DNA of 47,721 bases from positions 1 through 47,721 of IMG/VR virus record IMGVR_UViG_3300042556_000968; one strand, given 5' to 3'. The notes under the pieces were generated by a model that saw nothing but the letters and a program-made list of their open reading frames with translations, was not told the origin of the DNA and did no database searches. Positions 21,581 to 30,021 of the stretch are shown here, piece by piece (within the stretch, counting starts at the first letter, position 1; the number at the start of each line of letters is the position of its first letter). This stretch comes from a virus. Both the position numbers and the translations under genes were made by a program.

Positions 21581-24500
21581 TTATTTTTCTTCTATCAATT
21601 TTCGTAATTCCTTAACTTCAGCTTTTGTTTTATTTAAGTCCTCACTAAGTTCTTTTATAGCTTCTACTAATAGAGGTACTATCTTTTCGTAATCAACAGT
21701 CAAATAGTTTTCACCAGTTTTAGAACCTTTAATCTCTTTAGTTTCGTTATCTATATCCATATCAAACGGAGCTAGAGTTACAACTTGCGGTAATACTGCT
21801 TGAACTTGCTGAGCTGATAAACCCACTTGAACTTTCTCATCCGTATATCCAAATGAACGTGCTAAATCATTTTCAATATAGTAGAATCCATTAAGTTGAT
21901 TCACTTTATCTAATGGATTTTCAATTGGTCCTAAATTAGTTTTCAATCTTTCATCTGAGTAATAAGCGATGATGTTATTTTGAGAGAAAATCCAGCTATA
22001 TGAATAAACGTTATCATGTATAGCATAGTTTATACGAGATGTACCATTCGGGTCAGAATAATATCCAGTATTATCTCTATCATAAATAAAGTTTGTTCTT
22101 ATTTCATACAAATAAGTTCTATTACCATTATAGTGATTGATATAAGTTTCATATCCATCTCTACAATCCATATGTAGGTTACCATTGGTTGTTTCAACGG
22201 ATGCCCAACCATCTACTCTACCATTACATCCACTTCTAAAATATGCTCCCCAAGATGGGTTAGGTCCATGTAACGCACCACCTCTAATTCTTAATGCATC
22301 ATTTGAAGTTGTATTTTGGTCTAAATAATATCCCGTATCGTTTGAATCGTAGAATATTGGGGCTCTTGAAGAACCACCTACTTCCGTATATCCATCGTAA
22401 TAAGAACCCCAACTAGTAGTTACAATTCTACGGTTTCCAGCCCAATAAAGGTTTAGTTCGGCTCCACTCATATACCAAATCCAACCTCTAGCAGTATCAT
22501 GTACACCACAGTTATCACCCGTTGTACTCATAAAACAGTATCTACTACTAATAGCGTATCCATACCATCCATTTCTACCACCACCATAAGTTGATGTGTG
22601 ACCATAAGGACTACCCTCACAAAATACACTCCAAATACCCTGTCCATATGATTCAAAATACAATCCACAACATCCTTGAGGTCTAAACCAGTTGTTTGCC
22701 CATACAGCTGACATTTGTGAATATCCATTGGGGTTTGTGTAATATCCGGTATCGTTGGAATCGTAGAATATAGGTGCTCTGAACGATTCAGCTGCTTCTA
22801 TATAAGTTGTACCCCAACCAATACTTCTGCCCATTAATATTCTTCCACCAGAGTATATGAATACAGATTCAACCGAAGTTCCACTATCATGTATTGAAAA
22901 CTCCCATTCATCTGCACAGTTTGCTAATATACCAGTTGTAATACTACCCGCCCAACTACCATTATTAAAGTTATAGTTGTATGATGTACTACCAATTTGA
23001 AGTACGCCAGGATATCCGTGATTATAGTTATTTGTACCAACGCATAAATTAACAATATACGATTGACCGGTTGGGTCCATATATCTACCAGTATCATTTT
23101 GGTCATAAAATATTGGTGCTCTAGAACTACCATTTGAATATGAGTTACCACCTCTATCAACATAGAAATCCGTAGTACCCCAAGAACCATTTCTATGGCC
23201 GTGGTCGTGATTAATTCTAAAATAAGAAGAATCTGCGTAACCAAATCCACAAGACCAAGTATTACTATCAAATCCATTAGAGAATAAGATTGATGGTCTA
23301 TCCGTACCAGGAGAACCATTAACTCTAAATTCACCAACAATACCCCAAGAGTTATCACCCTGATTATTTGCAAATTGAACTGCTCTACTATTTGGAGATG
23401 TACTTAATTTTGTAAATGTTGCAACTAAACCACTATTATATAAATTACTAAATCCATTAGGGTCTAAGTATGTACCCGTATCATTGAAATCGTAAATAAA
23501 TCCAGTTCTAAATTGTCCATTGTAAAATTGTCCAGACAATCCGTTGCCTTCAGTATATATGTCCAATCCAGCACCAGCCATATAAAATCTACCATTATAT
23601 CCAGTCAATGGTGACATCCACATGTAAGTGGCGTTGTTATTAGATTGGATTTGAACTGCGGAAGTCCAAGCACCAGGATAAGTACCAAAGTTTATTTCAC
23701 CTTGAGATTCATCATGTACCGTCAATGCTCTAGTTCCAGAAGAACTTCCACTACTTCTAACTTTAAAATATCTTACATATGAATAATCCGTAGGGTCTAT
23801 TCTAAAACCAGTATTATCGGAATCATAAAATATAGGTGCTCTAAGGCTTGATTCAAATTGAGAATATGAACGTGTTATTCTAGCTACAATATCATAATTA
23901 CCAGTAGCCGCAGTTTGAAAAAACCATCCAGTATCATCATTTCCTTCAGCGTATTCTACTAATGATGTTCTATGATAACCAGTATAAGTAGGAGATGTTG
24001 TGTTGCCAGTTACCCTACCTCTAATCATTATAAAATGGTTATTATTGTCATAGCCTTTATATTGAGTGTATCCGGTGCTGGTATAATTACTTGCTACATA
24101 ATACGAACCTCGTATAGAACCCGCCGTATTTAATGAAGTACCAGTACTTGATGGGTCTAAATAATATCCAGTACTTGTTAATTCTCTAAATATAGGTGCA
24201 TCTAAAGTACCAGTATTTGAATCAGGTGTTATATACACATTCTGATTCGTCATTCTTATTGTTGTAAAATTGGTACTACCCTCCGCACCAGTGTTTAAAT
24301 CAATTCGTTTTGATGTACCTCTATTGGCAATAATTATTTTACCAGTACCATCATGATTCCAGCTAAATCCATCAGCGGTATATGCTGCATATGTACCAAA
24401 TGATTGTGTAGTTCCACCCAATCCAAAAAATCCTTTATGTGAACCATTCTCTTGGAAATCAACTAAACCATATGCACCAGAATCGTTTAGATTGAGTTTT

Positions 24501-27500
24501 AAATTTTGACCTGTATTATAATTGTTTCTAATAGTTGTAGAACCAAATGTAGTTAATTCATTTAAAACAGATGAACCATCTCCGTTAAATCTATATGTAG
24601 TATCAGCGGAATCGTAATATATAGTTGCATACATACCACCTTGTGCTCTTACATCACCATTAGCATACATTCTAAATATTTCACTCTTTCCATTTACTGT
24701 TTCAGAACTGCCGGCTTGGAATATATGGTCTGTGTAAGTACCATATATCATATAATCTCCGTTTGTTCCATTGTTAGCTCCACTACCTACATATGTTCTA
24801 AATGCGATATAACCTCCAACATTATTATCAGTAAATAAAATACCACCATAAGTTCCAGTATCAGCTTGATTTCTAAATTCTAAATAGTTATTACTATTTG
24901 TATTTTGAAGTCTAAGAACAGAATCTGCGTTAAATGCTCTTACACCAGATGGAGTACCATTACTCTTAACCGTTATAGTATCAGTTGAATTTAATCCAGC
25001 AAATGTAGGTGCATCAGTAGTTCTTACATACTGATTCATATTATAAGCGTAAATTTGGTCAACACTATTTAATATTTGTTGCCAAGAAGCCCATGCTGAT
25101 GATGATGTTCCCAATCTACTCCATATTCTACCATTTGCAGTATATGCTATTTGTATTGGATATCCTCCACTTAAATCAGTACTACTACCATAACTTCGCC
25201 AAAACATTTGTCCGTTATATGTACCACCATCACTTAATCCGTTTACACTATTTGTTTTAAAATCAAAATAAACTCCAGCATTTTTACTTGAAGGAGTATC
25301 GTTTACATTTCTAGTATCATTTGAATCAACAGCTTCTGCTCTATCAGCAGTACCAGTTAAGTTTGAAGTTACGTTTGCAAATGTTACCGAATCGGTTGTA
25401 CGAACATTCTGATTCATTAAGTAAACTTCAGTTGCACCTTGTCCCGTATCAACAGTTCCACTAAGAACTACGTTACCAGCTACATACAATCCATCTTCAG
25501 CATACCATCTATCATTTGCTTCTTCCCAATAAAATGCTTTTGTTGCTGCATTACCTCTCTTAACTTCTATACCAGCATTTTCAGTTGGTGCGGTTGATGC
25601 TCCAATATCTGCATTTAATGTGATGATATTATCACCTACATTTAAAGTTGTTGTATTAATATATGTTGTTGTACCACTTACAGTAAGGTCACCACTAATT
25701 GTAGCGTTACCAGTTACTGCCAATGTAGTACCATCGAATCTTAAATTTGCTTCAACGGTTGCATTTGGTGCAGTTCCGTTTAATGTGATTACACCATTAT
25801 CAGTTGTACCAGTTAATGATAATAATCCAGAAGTTCCTGATGAACCAGATGTTCCAGAAGTTCCTGATGTTCCAGATGTACCTGATGTTCCTGATGTCCC
25901 AGATGTACCTCTTGTTCCGGATGTGCCAGATGTTCCAGAAGTTCCCGATGTGCCAGAAGTTCCGGATGTACCTCTAGTTCCAGATGTTCCCGATGTGCCA
26001 GATGTTCCAGAAGTTCCTGATGTGCCAGATGTTCCATCACTACCATTAACCCCAGATGTACCAGATGTTCCGGATGTACCAGAAGTTCCTGAAGTTCCAC
26101 TGCTTCCCGATGTGCCTGATGTTCCACTTGTACCAGAAGTTCCCGATGTTCCAGAAGTTCCACGTGTACCGGATGTACCTGATGTTCCAGAAGTTCCAGA
26201 TGTTCCTGATATCCCAGATGTTCCCGATGTTCCAGAAGTACCAGAAGTTCCCGATGTACCTGATGTGCCAGATGTTCCCGAACTTCCACTAATTCCAGAT
26301 GTGCCACTTGTGCCAGATGTTCCACTTGTGCCAGATGTACCGCTACTACCATTTATTCCAGATGTGCCAGATGTACCGCTACTACCATTTATTCCCGATG
26401 TACCTGACGTTCCGGATGTACCTCTTGTTCCTGATGTTCCAGATGTACCCGATGTACCACTACTACCTATACCAGATGTACCACTTGTGCCAGATGTTCC
26501 AGATGTACCCGATGTTCCAGATGTGCCAGATGTACCACTTGTTCCACTACTTCCATTGATTCCAGATGTTCCAGATGTACCTGAAGTCCCAGAAGAACCA
26601 CCCGTACCACTTACTCCAGATGTTCCAGAAGTTCCCGATGTACCACGCGTTCCAGATGTCCCAGATGTACCCGATGTGCCAGATGTACCGCTTGTACCAG
26701 AAGTTCCAGCCGTACCACTCACACCACCAGCTCCACTAATTCCCGATGTTCCAGATGTTCCTGATGTGCCTGATGTACCAGATGTTCCTGAAGACCCAGA
26801 TGTTCCAGAAGAACCAGAAGTTCCAGATGTACCTCCTGCACCACCCGCACCGGTTACACCACTTGTACCAGATGTACCAGATGTTCCTGATGTACCTGAT
26901 GTACCTGCCGTTCCACTTATTCCAGAAGTTCCCGATGTACCATTCGTTCCACTTAATCCCGATGTTCCAGATGTCCCTGTCAATCCGGATGTACCACTTG
27001 TACCTGTTAATCCAGATGTTCCAGATGTTCCCGATGTACCACTACTTCCAGAAGTTCCAGATGTACCAGAAGTTCCAGATGACCCAGATGTTCCAGATGA
27101 ACCACTCACACCAGATGTTCCCGATGTGCCAGATGTTCCAGAAGTTCCCGATGTGCCAGAAGTTCCTGATGTACCTCTAGTTCCAGATGTTCCTGATGTA
27201 CCGCTTGTACCAGATGTGCCAGATGTTCCAGAAGTTCCTGAAGTTCCAGATGTGCCAGAAGTTCCTGATGTACCGCTTGTACCAGAAGAACCACTCGTAC
27301 CACTACTTCCAGAAGTTCCTGAAGTGCCAGAAGTTCCTGAAGTGCCAGAAGTTCCTGAAGTGCCAGATGTACCAGAAGTTCCAGAAGTTCCAGAAGTTCC
27401 AGATGTTCCAGATGATGCTGCTGAAGTTTTAATGCCAATCCTACCAGTTGTTACATTATAAACTAAAACTTCTTCAGTTGTTATATCTTGCCTTAAAGAA

Positions 27501-27988
27501 CCTGTTCCAAAAAATAATGAACCAGTTATATTTACACTACCAGTAAATTCTTGCTTATCATTTTGTGCATCACCAAATTTAGATGAACCACTTGCGTAGA
27601 TTATTGATGATGATATATAAGTTACTTTTAATTCGGTTGCATTTATTGTACCTGCTACTGTTAAATCGGTATTTACTACTAAACCTTTATTTGGAGAAAT
27701 TATTGCTGTTGCTGAACCTGACTTTATCCTATCTAAATCACCAATTGCTGCGGCATTAATATTAAACAATCCACTACCATCACCATTAAACAATGATGCG
27801 GTAATAGAACCACTAATTTTTGTATTAGCCGTTATTTCAAGTGTTGTATTGGAAAATGTACCAACCTTATCAATCTGAATTCCAGATGCAGATGAAAAGT
27901 TAGCTATTCTACTTCCACTTACAAACAAAGAAACTAAACTTGCGCTTAGTTGATTTAAACCATTAGGATTATTACCTAAATTCTGCAT
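21581..27988 (-). CDS. collagen-like tail fibre with C-terminal S74 chaperone
   Basis: 2135 residues. Residues 1-190 hold a beta module shared with the 3419-residue fibre (ISSSIIYASGSSKFGDAQNDKQEFTGS). Residues about 193-717 are a nearly pure Gly-Thr-Ser collagen-like shaft. About 720-1960 are beta-rich, with eight or so spaced copies of a unit RAPIFYDSNDTGYYLDPNG (for example FIYDFNDTGTYLDP, FYDQNDTGRYMDP, FIYDRDNTGYYSDP). The C-terminus from about 2005 is an S74 intramolecular chaperone: YYSDERLKTN with Ser2011 and Lys2016 five apart, as in the self-cleaving dyad, then VGLSAQQVQAVLP and a coiled coil. The chaperone trimerises the fibre and then cuts itself off. It is the third gene of the unit starting at 28624. 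Confidence 0.9.
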   Translation of the reverse strand: MQNLGNNPNGLNQLSASLVSLFVSGSRIANFSSASGIQIDKVGTFSNTTLEITANTKISGSITASLFNGDGSGLFNINAAAIGDLDRIKSGSATAIISPNKGLVVNTDLTVAGTINATELKVTYISSSIIYASGSSKFGDAQNDKQEFTGSVNITGSLFFGTGSLRQDITTEEVLVYNVTTGRIGIKTSAASSGTSGTSGTSGTSGTSGTSGTSGTSGTSGTSGTSGSSGTSGSSGTSGTSGTSGTSGTSGTSGTSGTSGTSGTSGTSGTRGTSGTSGTSGTSGTSGTSGTSGVSGSSGTSGSSGTSGTSGTSGSSGTSGTSGTSGLTGTSGTSGLTGTSGTSGLSGTNGTSGTSGISGTAGTSGTSGTSGTSGTSGVTGAGGAGGTSGTSGSSGTSGSSGTSGTSGTSGTSGTSGISGAGGVSGTAGTSGTSGTSGTSGTSGTSGTRGTSGTSGTSGVSGTGGSSGTSGTSGTSGINGSSGTSGTSGTSGTSGTSGTSGTSGTSGIGSSGTSGTSGTSGTRGTSGTSGTSGINGSSGTSGTSGINGSSGTSGTSGTSGTSGTSGISGSSGTSGTSGTSGTSGTSGTSGTSGISGTSGTSGTSGTSGTRGTSGTSGTSGTSGTSGTSGSSGTSGTSGTSGTSGTSGVNGSDGTSGTSGTSGTSGTSGTSGTRGTSGTSGTSGTSGTSGTSGTRGTSGTSGTSGTSGTSGTSGTSGSSGTSGLLSLTGTTDNGVITLNGTAPNATVEANLRFDGTTLAVTGNATISGDLTVSGTTTYINTTTLNVGDNIITLNADIGASTAPTENAGIEVKRGNAATKAFYWEEANDRWYAEDGLYVAGNVVLSGTVDTGQGATEVYLMNQNVRTTDSVTFANVTSNLTGTADRAEAVDSNDTRNVNDTPSSKNAGVYFDFKTNSVNGLSDGGTYNGQMFWRSYGSSTDLSGGYPIQIAYTANGRIWSRLGTSSSAWASWQQILNSVDQIYAYNMNQYVRTTDAPTFAGLNSTDTITVKSNGTPSGVRAFNADSVLRLQNTNSNNYLEFRNQADTGTYGGILFTDNNVGGYIAFRTYVGSGANNGTNGDYMIYGTYTDHIFQAGSSETVNGKSEIFRMYANGDVRAQGGMYATIYYDSADTTYRFNGDGSSVLNELTTFGSTTIRNNYNTGQNLKLNLNDSGAYGLVDFQENGSHKGFFGLGGTTQSFGTYAAYTADGFSWNHDGTGKIIIANRGTSKRIDLNTGAEGSTNFTTIRMTNQNVYITPDSNTGTLDAPIFRELTSTGYYLDPSSTGTSLNTAGSIRGSYYVASNYTSTGYTQYKGYDNNNHFIMIRGRVTGNTTSPTYTGYHRTSLVEYAEGNDDTGWFFQTAATGNYDIVARITRSYSQFESSLRAPIFYDSDNTGFRIDPTDYSYVRYFKVRSSGSSSGTRALTVHDESQGEINFGTYPGAWTSAVQIQSNNNATYMWMSPLTGYNGRFYMAGAGLDIYTEGNGLSGQFYNGQFRTGFIYDFNDTGTYLDPNGFSNLYNSGLVATFTKLSTSPNSRAVQFANNQGDNSWGIVGEFRVNGSPGTDRPSILFSNGFDSNTWSCGFGYADSSYFRINHDHGHRNGSWGTTDFYVDRGGNSYSNGSSRAPIFYDQNDTGRYMDPTGQSYIVNLCVGTNNYNHGYPGVLQIGSTSYNYNFNNGSWAGSITTGILANCADEWEFSIHDSGTSVESVFIYSGGRILMGRSIGWGTTYIEAAESFRAPIFYDSNDTGYYTNPNGYSQMSAVWANNWFRPQGCCGLYFESYGQGIWSVFCEGSPYGHTSTYGGGRNGWYGYAISSRYCFMSTTGDNCGVHDTARGWIWYMSGAELNLYWAGNRRIVTTSWGSYYDGYTEVGGSSRAPIFYDSNDTGYYLDQNTTSNDALRIRGGALHGPNPSWGAYFRSGCNGRVDGWASVETTNGNLHMDCRDGYETYINHYNGNRTYLYEIRTNFIYDRDNTGYYSDPNGTSRINYAIHDNVYSYSWIFSQNNIIAYYSDERLKTNLGPIENPLDKVNQLNGFYYIENDLARSFGYTDEKVQVGLSAQQVQAVLPQVVTLAPFDMDIDNETKEIKGSKTGENYLTVDYEKIVPLLVEAIKELSEDLNKTKAEVKELRKLIEEK
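25836..27410 (-). repeat. Gly-Thr-Ser collagen-like coding repeat (fibre 1)
   Basis: About 525 residues with Gly at every third position, mostly GTS with scattered GSS, GIN, GLT, GAG and GTR triplets. The register stays intact. At the DNA level the nine-base unit varies at third positions, so exact repeats are short. Long open frames on the opposite strand are a by-product. Confidence 0.9.
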
Positions 27989-27999
27989 TATCTAAAACT

Positions 28000-28332
28000 T
28001 TATGTTATTTCCAAAACCGAAACAATTACATCTGCTGAATTTGCTAAAGATGATGTCACCGATAGAAAATCCGTAGATTCTAAAACCAATTTTTGCTCAC
28101 CACCTACTAAAACAGATGCACCGCCAGGAACAATTAAAGCGTTCTTAACTAAATGTACAGCTTTAGCTGTTGAAGTATCATGTATCATTACACTAACTGA
28201 AATGTTTTGTGTATTAACATTAGCTACACTAACTCCTATAACTGTTGTTGATGTTGCCGATGGTGCTTGATATACATTAACACCGGTTGTTCCTACTAAA
28301 CTTGTTATACTATTTTTAAATGTATTTGCCAT
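28000..28332 (-). CDS. small beta-sandwich structural protein
   Basis: 110 residues (MANTFKNSITSLVGTTGVNV...). It predicts as alternating beta strands: TTVIGVSVANVNTQNISVSVMIHD, AVHLVKNALIVPGGASVLVGGEQKLVLES and ADVIVSVLEIT. The same kind of domain (a VSVMI/VTIFV strand pair, then PGG..L) occurs at the start of the 305-residue protein at 40349-41266 and in many marine T4-type phages beside fibre genes. Probable virion decoration or connector; the exact role is unknown. It lies 11 bases upstream of the fibre gene and 13 after the 92-residue gene. Confidence 0.7.
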   Translation of the reverse strand: MANTFKNSITSLVGTTGVNVYQAPSATSTTVIGVSVANVNTQNISVSVMIHDTSTAKAVHLVKNALIVPGGASVLVGGEQKLVLESTDFLSVTSSLANSADVIVSVLEIT

Positions 28333-28345
28333 TTCTTTTTTATTT

Positions 28346-28624
28346 TTATCCTAATGCTATTGCAAATGCTATAGCTGAATCTAATACGTTTACCCCATCT
28401 ACTAAATATCCACCTTGTGTCAAATAAATAGACCCAGACATAATTTGCGAACCACTTACATATAATCTTTGATTTACATCAAGGTAATCAAAAGATGCTT
28501 GTGACACATTGATTGTACCTTTAAATGAACCAGTAAATGAACCAGTAAATGAACCACTTAAATTTGCGTACGCATTTGAAGCTTGTGAAATTGAGCCTGA
28601 AAATATGGGACTGTGTATTACCAT
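28346..28624 (-). CDS. small Ser/Gly-rich protein with fibre-type beta module
   Basis: 92 residues. It contains SGSFTGSFTGSFKGTINVSQASFDYLDVNQRLYVSGSQIMSGSIYL, a short version of the FTGS/VSG modules that make up the 3419-residue fibre. The C-terminus LVDGVNVLDSAIAFAIALG is hydrophobic. It is the first gene of its unit, with the late-type motif 27 bases before the ATG. A fibre adaptor or a remnant of a fibre module are both possible. Confidence 0.6.
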   Translation of the reverse strand: MVIHSPIFSGSISQASNAYANLSGSFTGSFTGSFKGTINVSQASFDYLDVNQRLYVSGSQIMSGSIYLTQGGYLVDGVNVLDSAIAFAIALG

Positions 28625-28650
28625 CTATATTTATCTACGTTTGTTATGTG

Positions 28651-28660
28651 TATAAATATA
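28651..28660 (-). promoter_or_regulatory. late-type promoter motif for the fibre 1 unit
   Basis: The minus strand reads TATATTTATA, 27 bases before the ATG at 28624. Preceded on that strand by T6 and a small CCTT/AAGG pairing that overlaps the stop codon of the 28673-29116 gene and could be a weak terminator. Confidence 0.6.
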
Positions 28661-28672
28661 AAAAATTTCCTT

Positions 28673-29116
28673 TTAAGGTTTCACAGGCCAATTAATAGAA
28701 AAAGGATTGGGTTGGGATGTAATATCTCTTAATTGTGTTCTATATGATGTCCACAATTCTTTTGTTTCGGTTGGAATATCAGCTAATTGAGTCCAATCAC
28801 ACTCTGTTAATAATTGATTTCGTATTTCTCTGACTTCTACCCATTGATTTTCCAATCTATAATCAATTTCACTTTGAGATGCGTTGGTTTGAATCCAATT
28901 TTGATAATATATACCATCAATTAAATTAGGAGTTCCTTCTGAAATATTTTTTGTGTAATCAATTGGTTTTGGCGTTGGAGTAACAACGTACATATCCCAT
29001 TCTACCAATGATATATCCGTTAATTCCGCTGGTAAACTTACATTAGGATATCCGTCTCTTAATTGAGAAATACTATATGGATAATTTATTGTTTCATCTA
29101 TAATTCGTAAATACAT
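28673..29116 (-). CDS. tail fibre/tail assembly chaperone (Phage_tail_APC-like)
   Basis: 147 residues. The C-terminal half carries the tail assembly chaperone signature: EIRNQLLTECDWTQLAD, then TKELWTSYRTQLRDITSQPNPFSINWPVKP (R..LL...DWTQL.D ... W..YR..LRDI..Q...P..I.WP). The N-terminal half (YLRIIDETINYPYSISQLRDGYP) is the usual variable part. Such proteins help fold or attach distal fibre proteins. It follows the PKD/BspA-like gene by one base, so that protein is a likely client. Confidence 0.82.
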   Translation of the reverse strand: MYLRIIDETINYPYSISQLRDGYPNVSLPAELTDISLVEWDMYVVTPTPKPIDYTKNISEGTPNLIDGIYYQNWIQTNASQSEIDYRLENQWVEVREIRNQLLTECDWTQLADIPTETKELWTSYRTQLRDITSQPNPFSINWPVKP

Positions 29117-29117
29117 A

Positions 29118-30017
29118 TTATTTAAAATTTAGAGGTATTGATGCGAAATTTGATAAACCGGTACAATTATTAAATGCATCAGTTCCAGATGGTGTTGGAG
29201 TTCTATTCCACAATTCAGGAGCAGTTCCAGCTAATGCGTTTGTAGTAGAACTCATATTATAAACATTATTAAATGTAGATACACTTAAATTATTTGTAAA
29301 TTGTAAAACATTACCTAATGCTCTACAATTTCTAAACGTTGATGAAAAGGATGTTACGTTTGGACAATTATCAAATAATGTGGATGGTACAGAACTTAAA
29401 GATGTACAGTTGAAAAAACAAGATGCAAACGTAGTTGCATTTATAACTTCATCAAATAAACCAGATGGTACTGTTGTAATTGGTGTACTTGAAAATGCAT
29501 CCGTAAATATTGTTGCGTTTGGAGAATAATCAAAAAGGTCAGCTGGAATAGCTGTTATCCCAGTACCTCTCATAAAATATACAAAACTAAGTACTTCATC
29601 CAATCCAGTATATCCACCAACCGCACTTAACGAAGCGCTACCAGGAATAGCTGTTAAATTATTACATCCATAAAAATTAACTGTTCGTAATCCAACGATT
29701 CCCCATTGTACTAATTCAGTAATTAAACTTCTAATTGATGCATTGTTGTTTACTACAAAACCTGGCATAAATCCACTAATAGTTATTACATAAGTACCAG
29801 CTGATGCGTATGTATGAATTCTATCCGGAGATGTAGTTGATGTTATTAATGGCGATGATGTGCTATCTCCCCAATCTATTGTTACAGATGGAGTTAAACC
29901 TAAATAATTAGCTAATGGCACAGTAAATTGTGTACTAGCCGATGATGTTGTTATCTTAAATACAAATGGATATACTTGTGCTGTGTCCGTTTCTACTAAT
30001 CTTCTAAATATTCCCAT
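29118..30017 (-). CDS. PKD-like plus BspA/DUF285-like repeat protein, receptor-binding candidate
   Basis: 299 residues. Residues about 15-85 form a PKD-like beta domain (SVTIDWGDSTSSPL, IHTYASAGTYVITISG). Residues about 95-299 are leucine-rich-type repeats of the BspA/DUF285 form, with units such as IPADLFDYSPNATIFTDAF, VPSGLFDEVINATTFASCF and VPSTLFDNCPNVTSFSSTF, and Cys in NCTSL and NCRAL. These repeats are common in surface proteins of Bacteroidota and others and bind host or carbohydrate ligands. It is cotranscribed with the giant fibre (5 bases before) and the chaperone (1 base after), which suits a distal adhesin. There is no signal peptide. Confidence 0.8.
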   Translation of the reverse strand: MGIFRRLVETDTAQVYPFVFKITTSSASTQFTVPLANYLGLTPSVTIDWGDSTSSPLITSTTSPDRIHTYASAGTYVITISGFMPGFVVNNNASIRSLITELVQWGIVGLRTVNFYGCNNLTAIPGSASLSAVGGYTGLDEVLSFVYFMRGTGITAIPADLFDYSPNATIFTDAFSSTPITTVPSGLFDEVINATTFASCFFNCTSLSSVPSTLFDNCPNVTSFSSTFRNCRALGNVLQFTNNLSVSTFNNVYNMSSTTNALAGTAPELWNRTPTPSGTDAFNNCTGLSNFASIPLNFK

Positions 30018-30021
30018 ATAA

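Noticed and set aside
25620-27461. Long plus-strand open frame of 613 codons with Val-Pro-Asp repeats
   Set aside because: It is the antisense of the Gly-Thr-Ser shaft; the repeat lacks stops on both strands, and the minus-strand frame continues into recognised domains on both sides.
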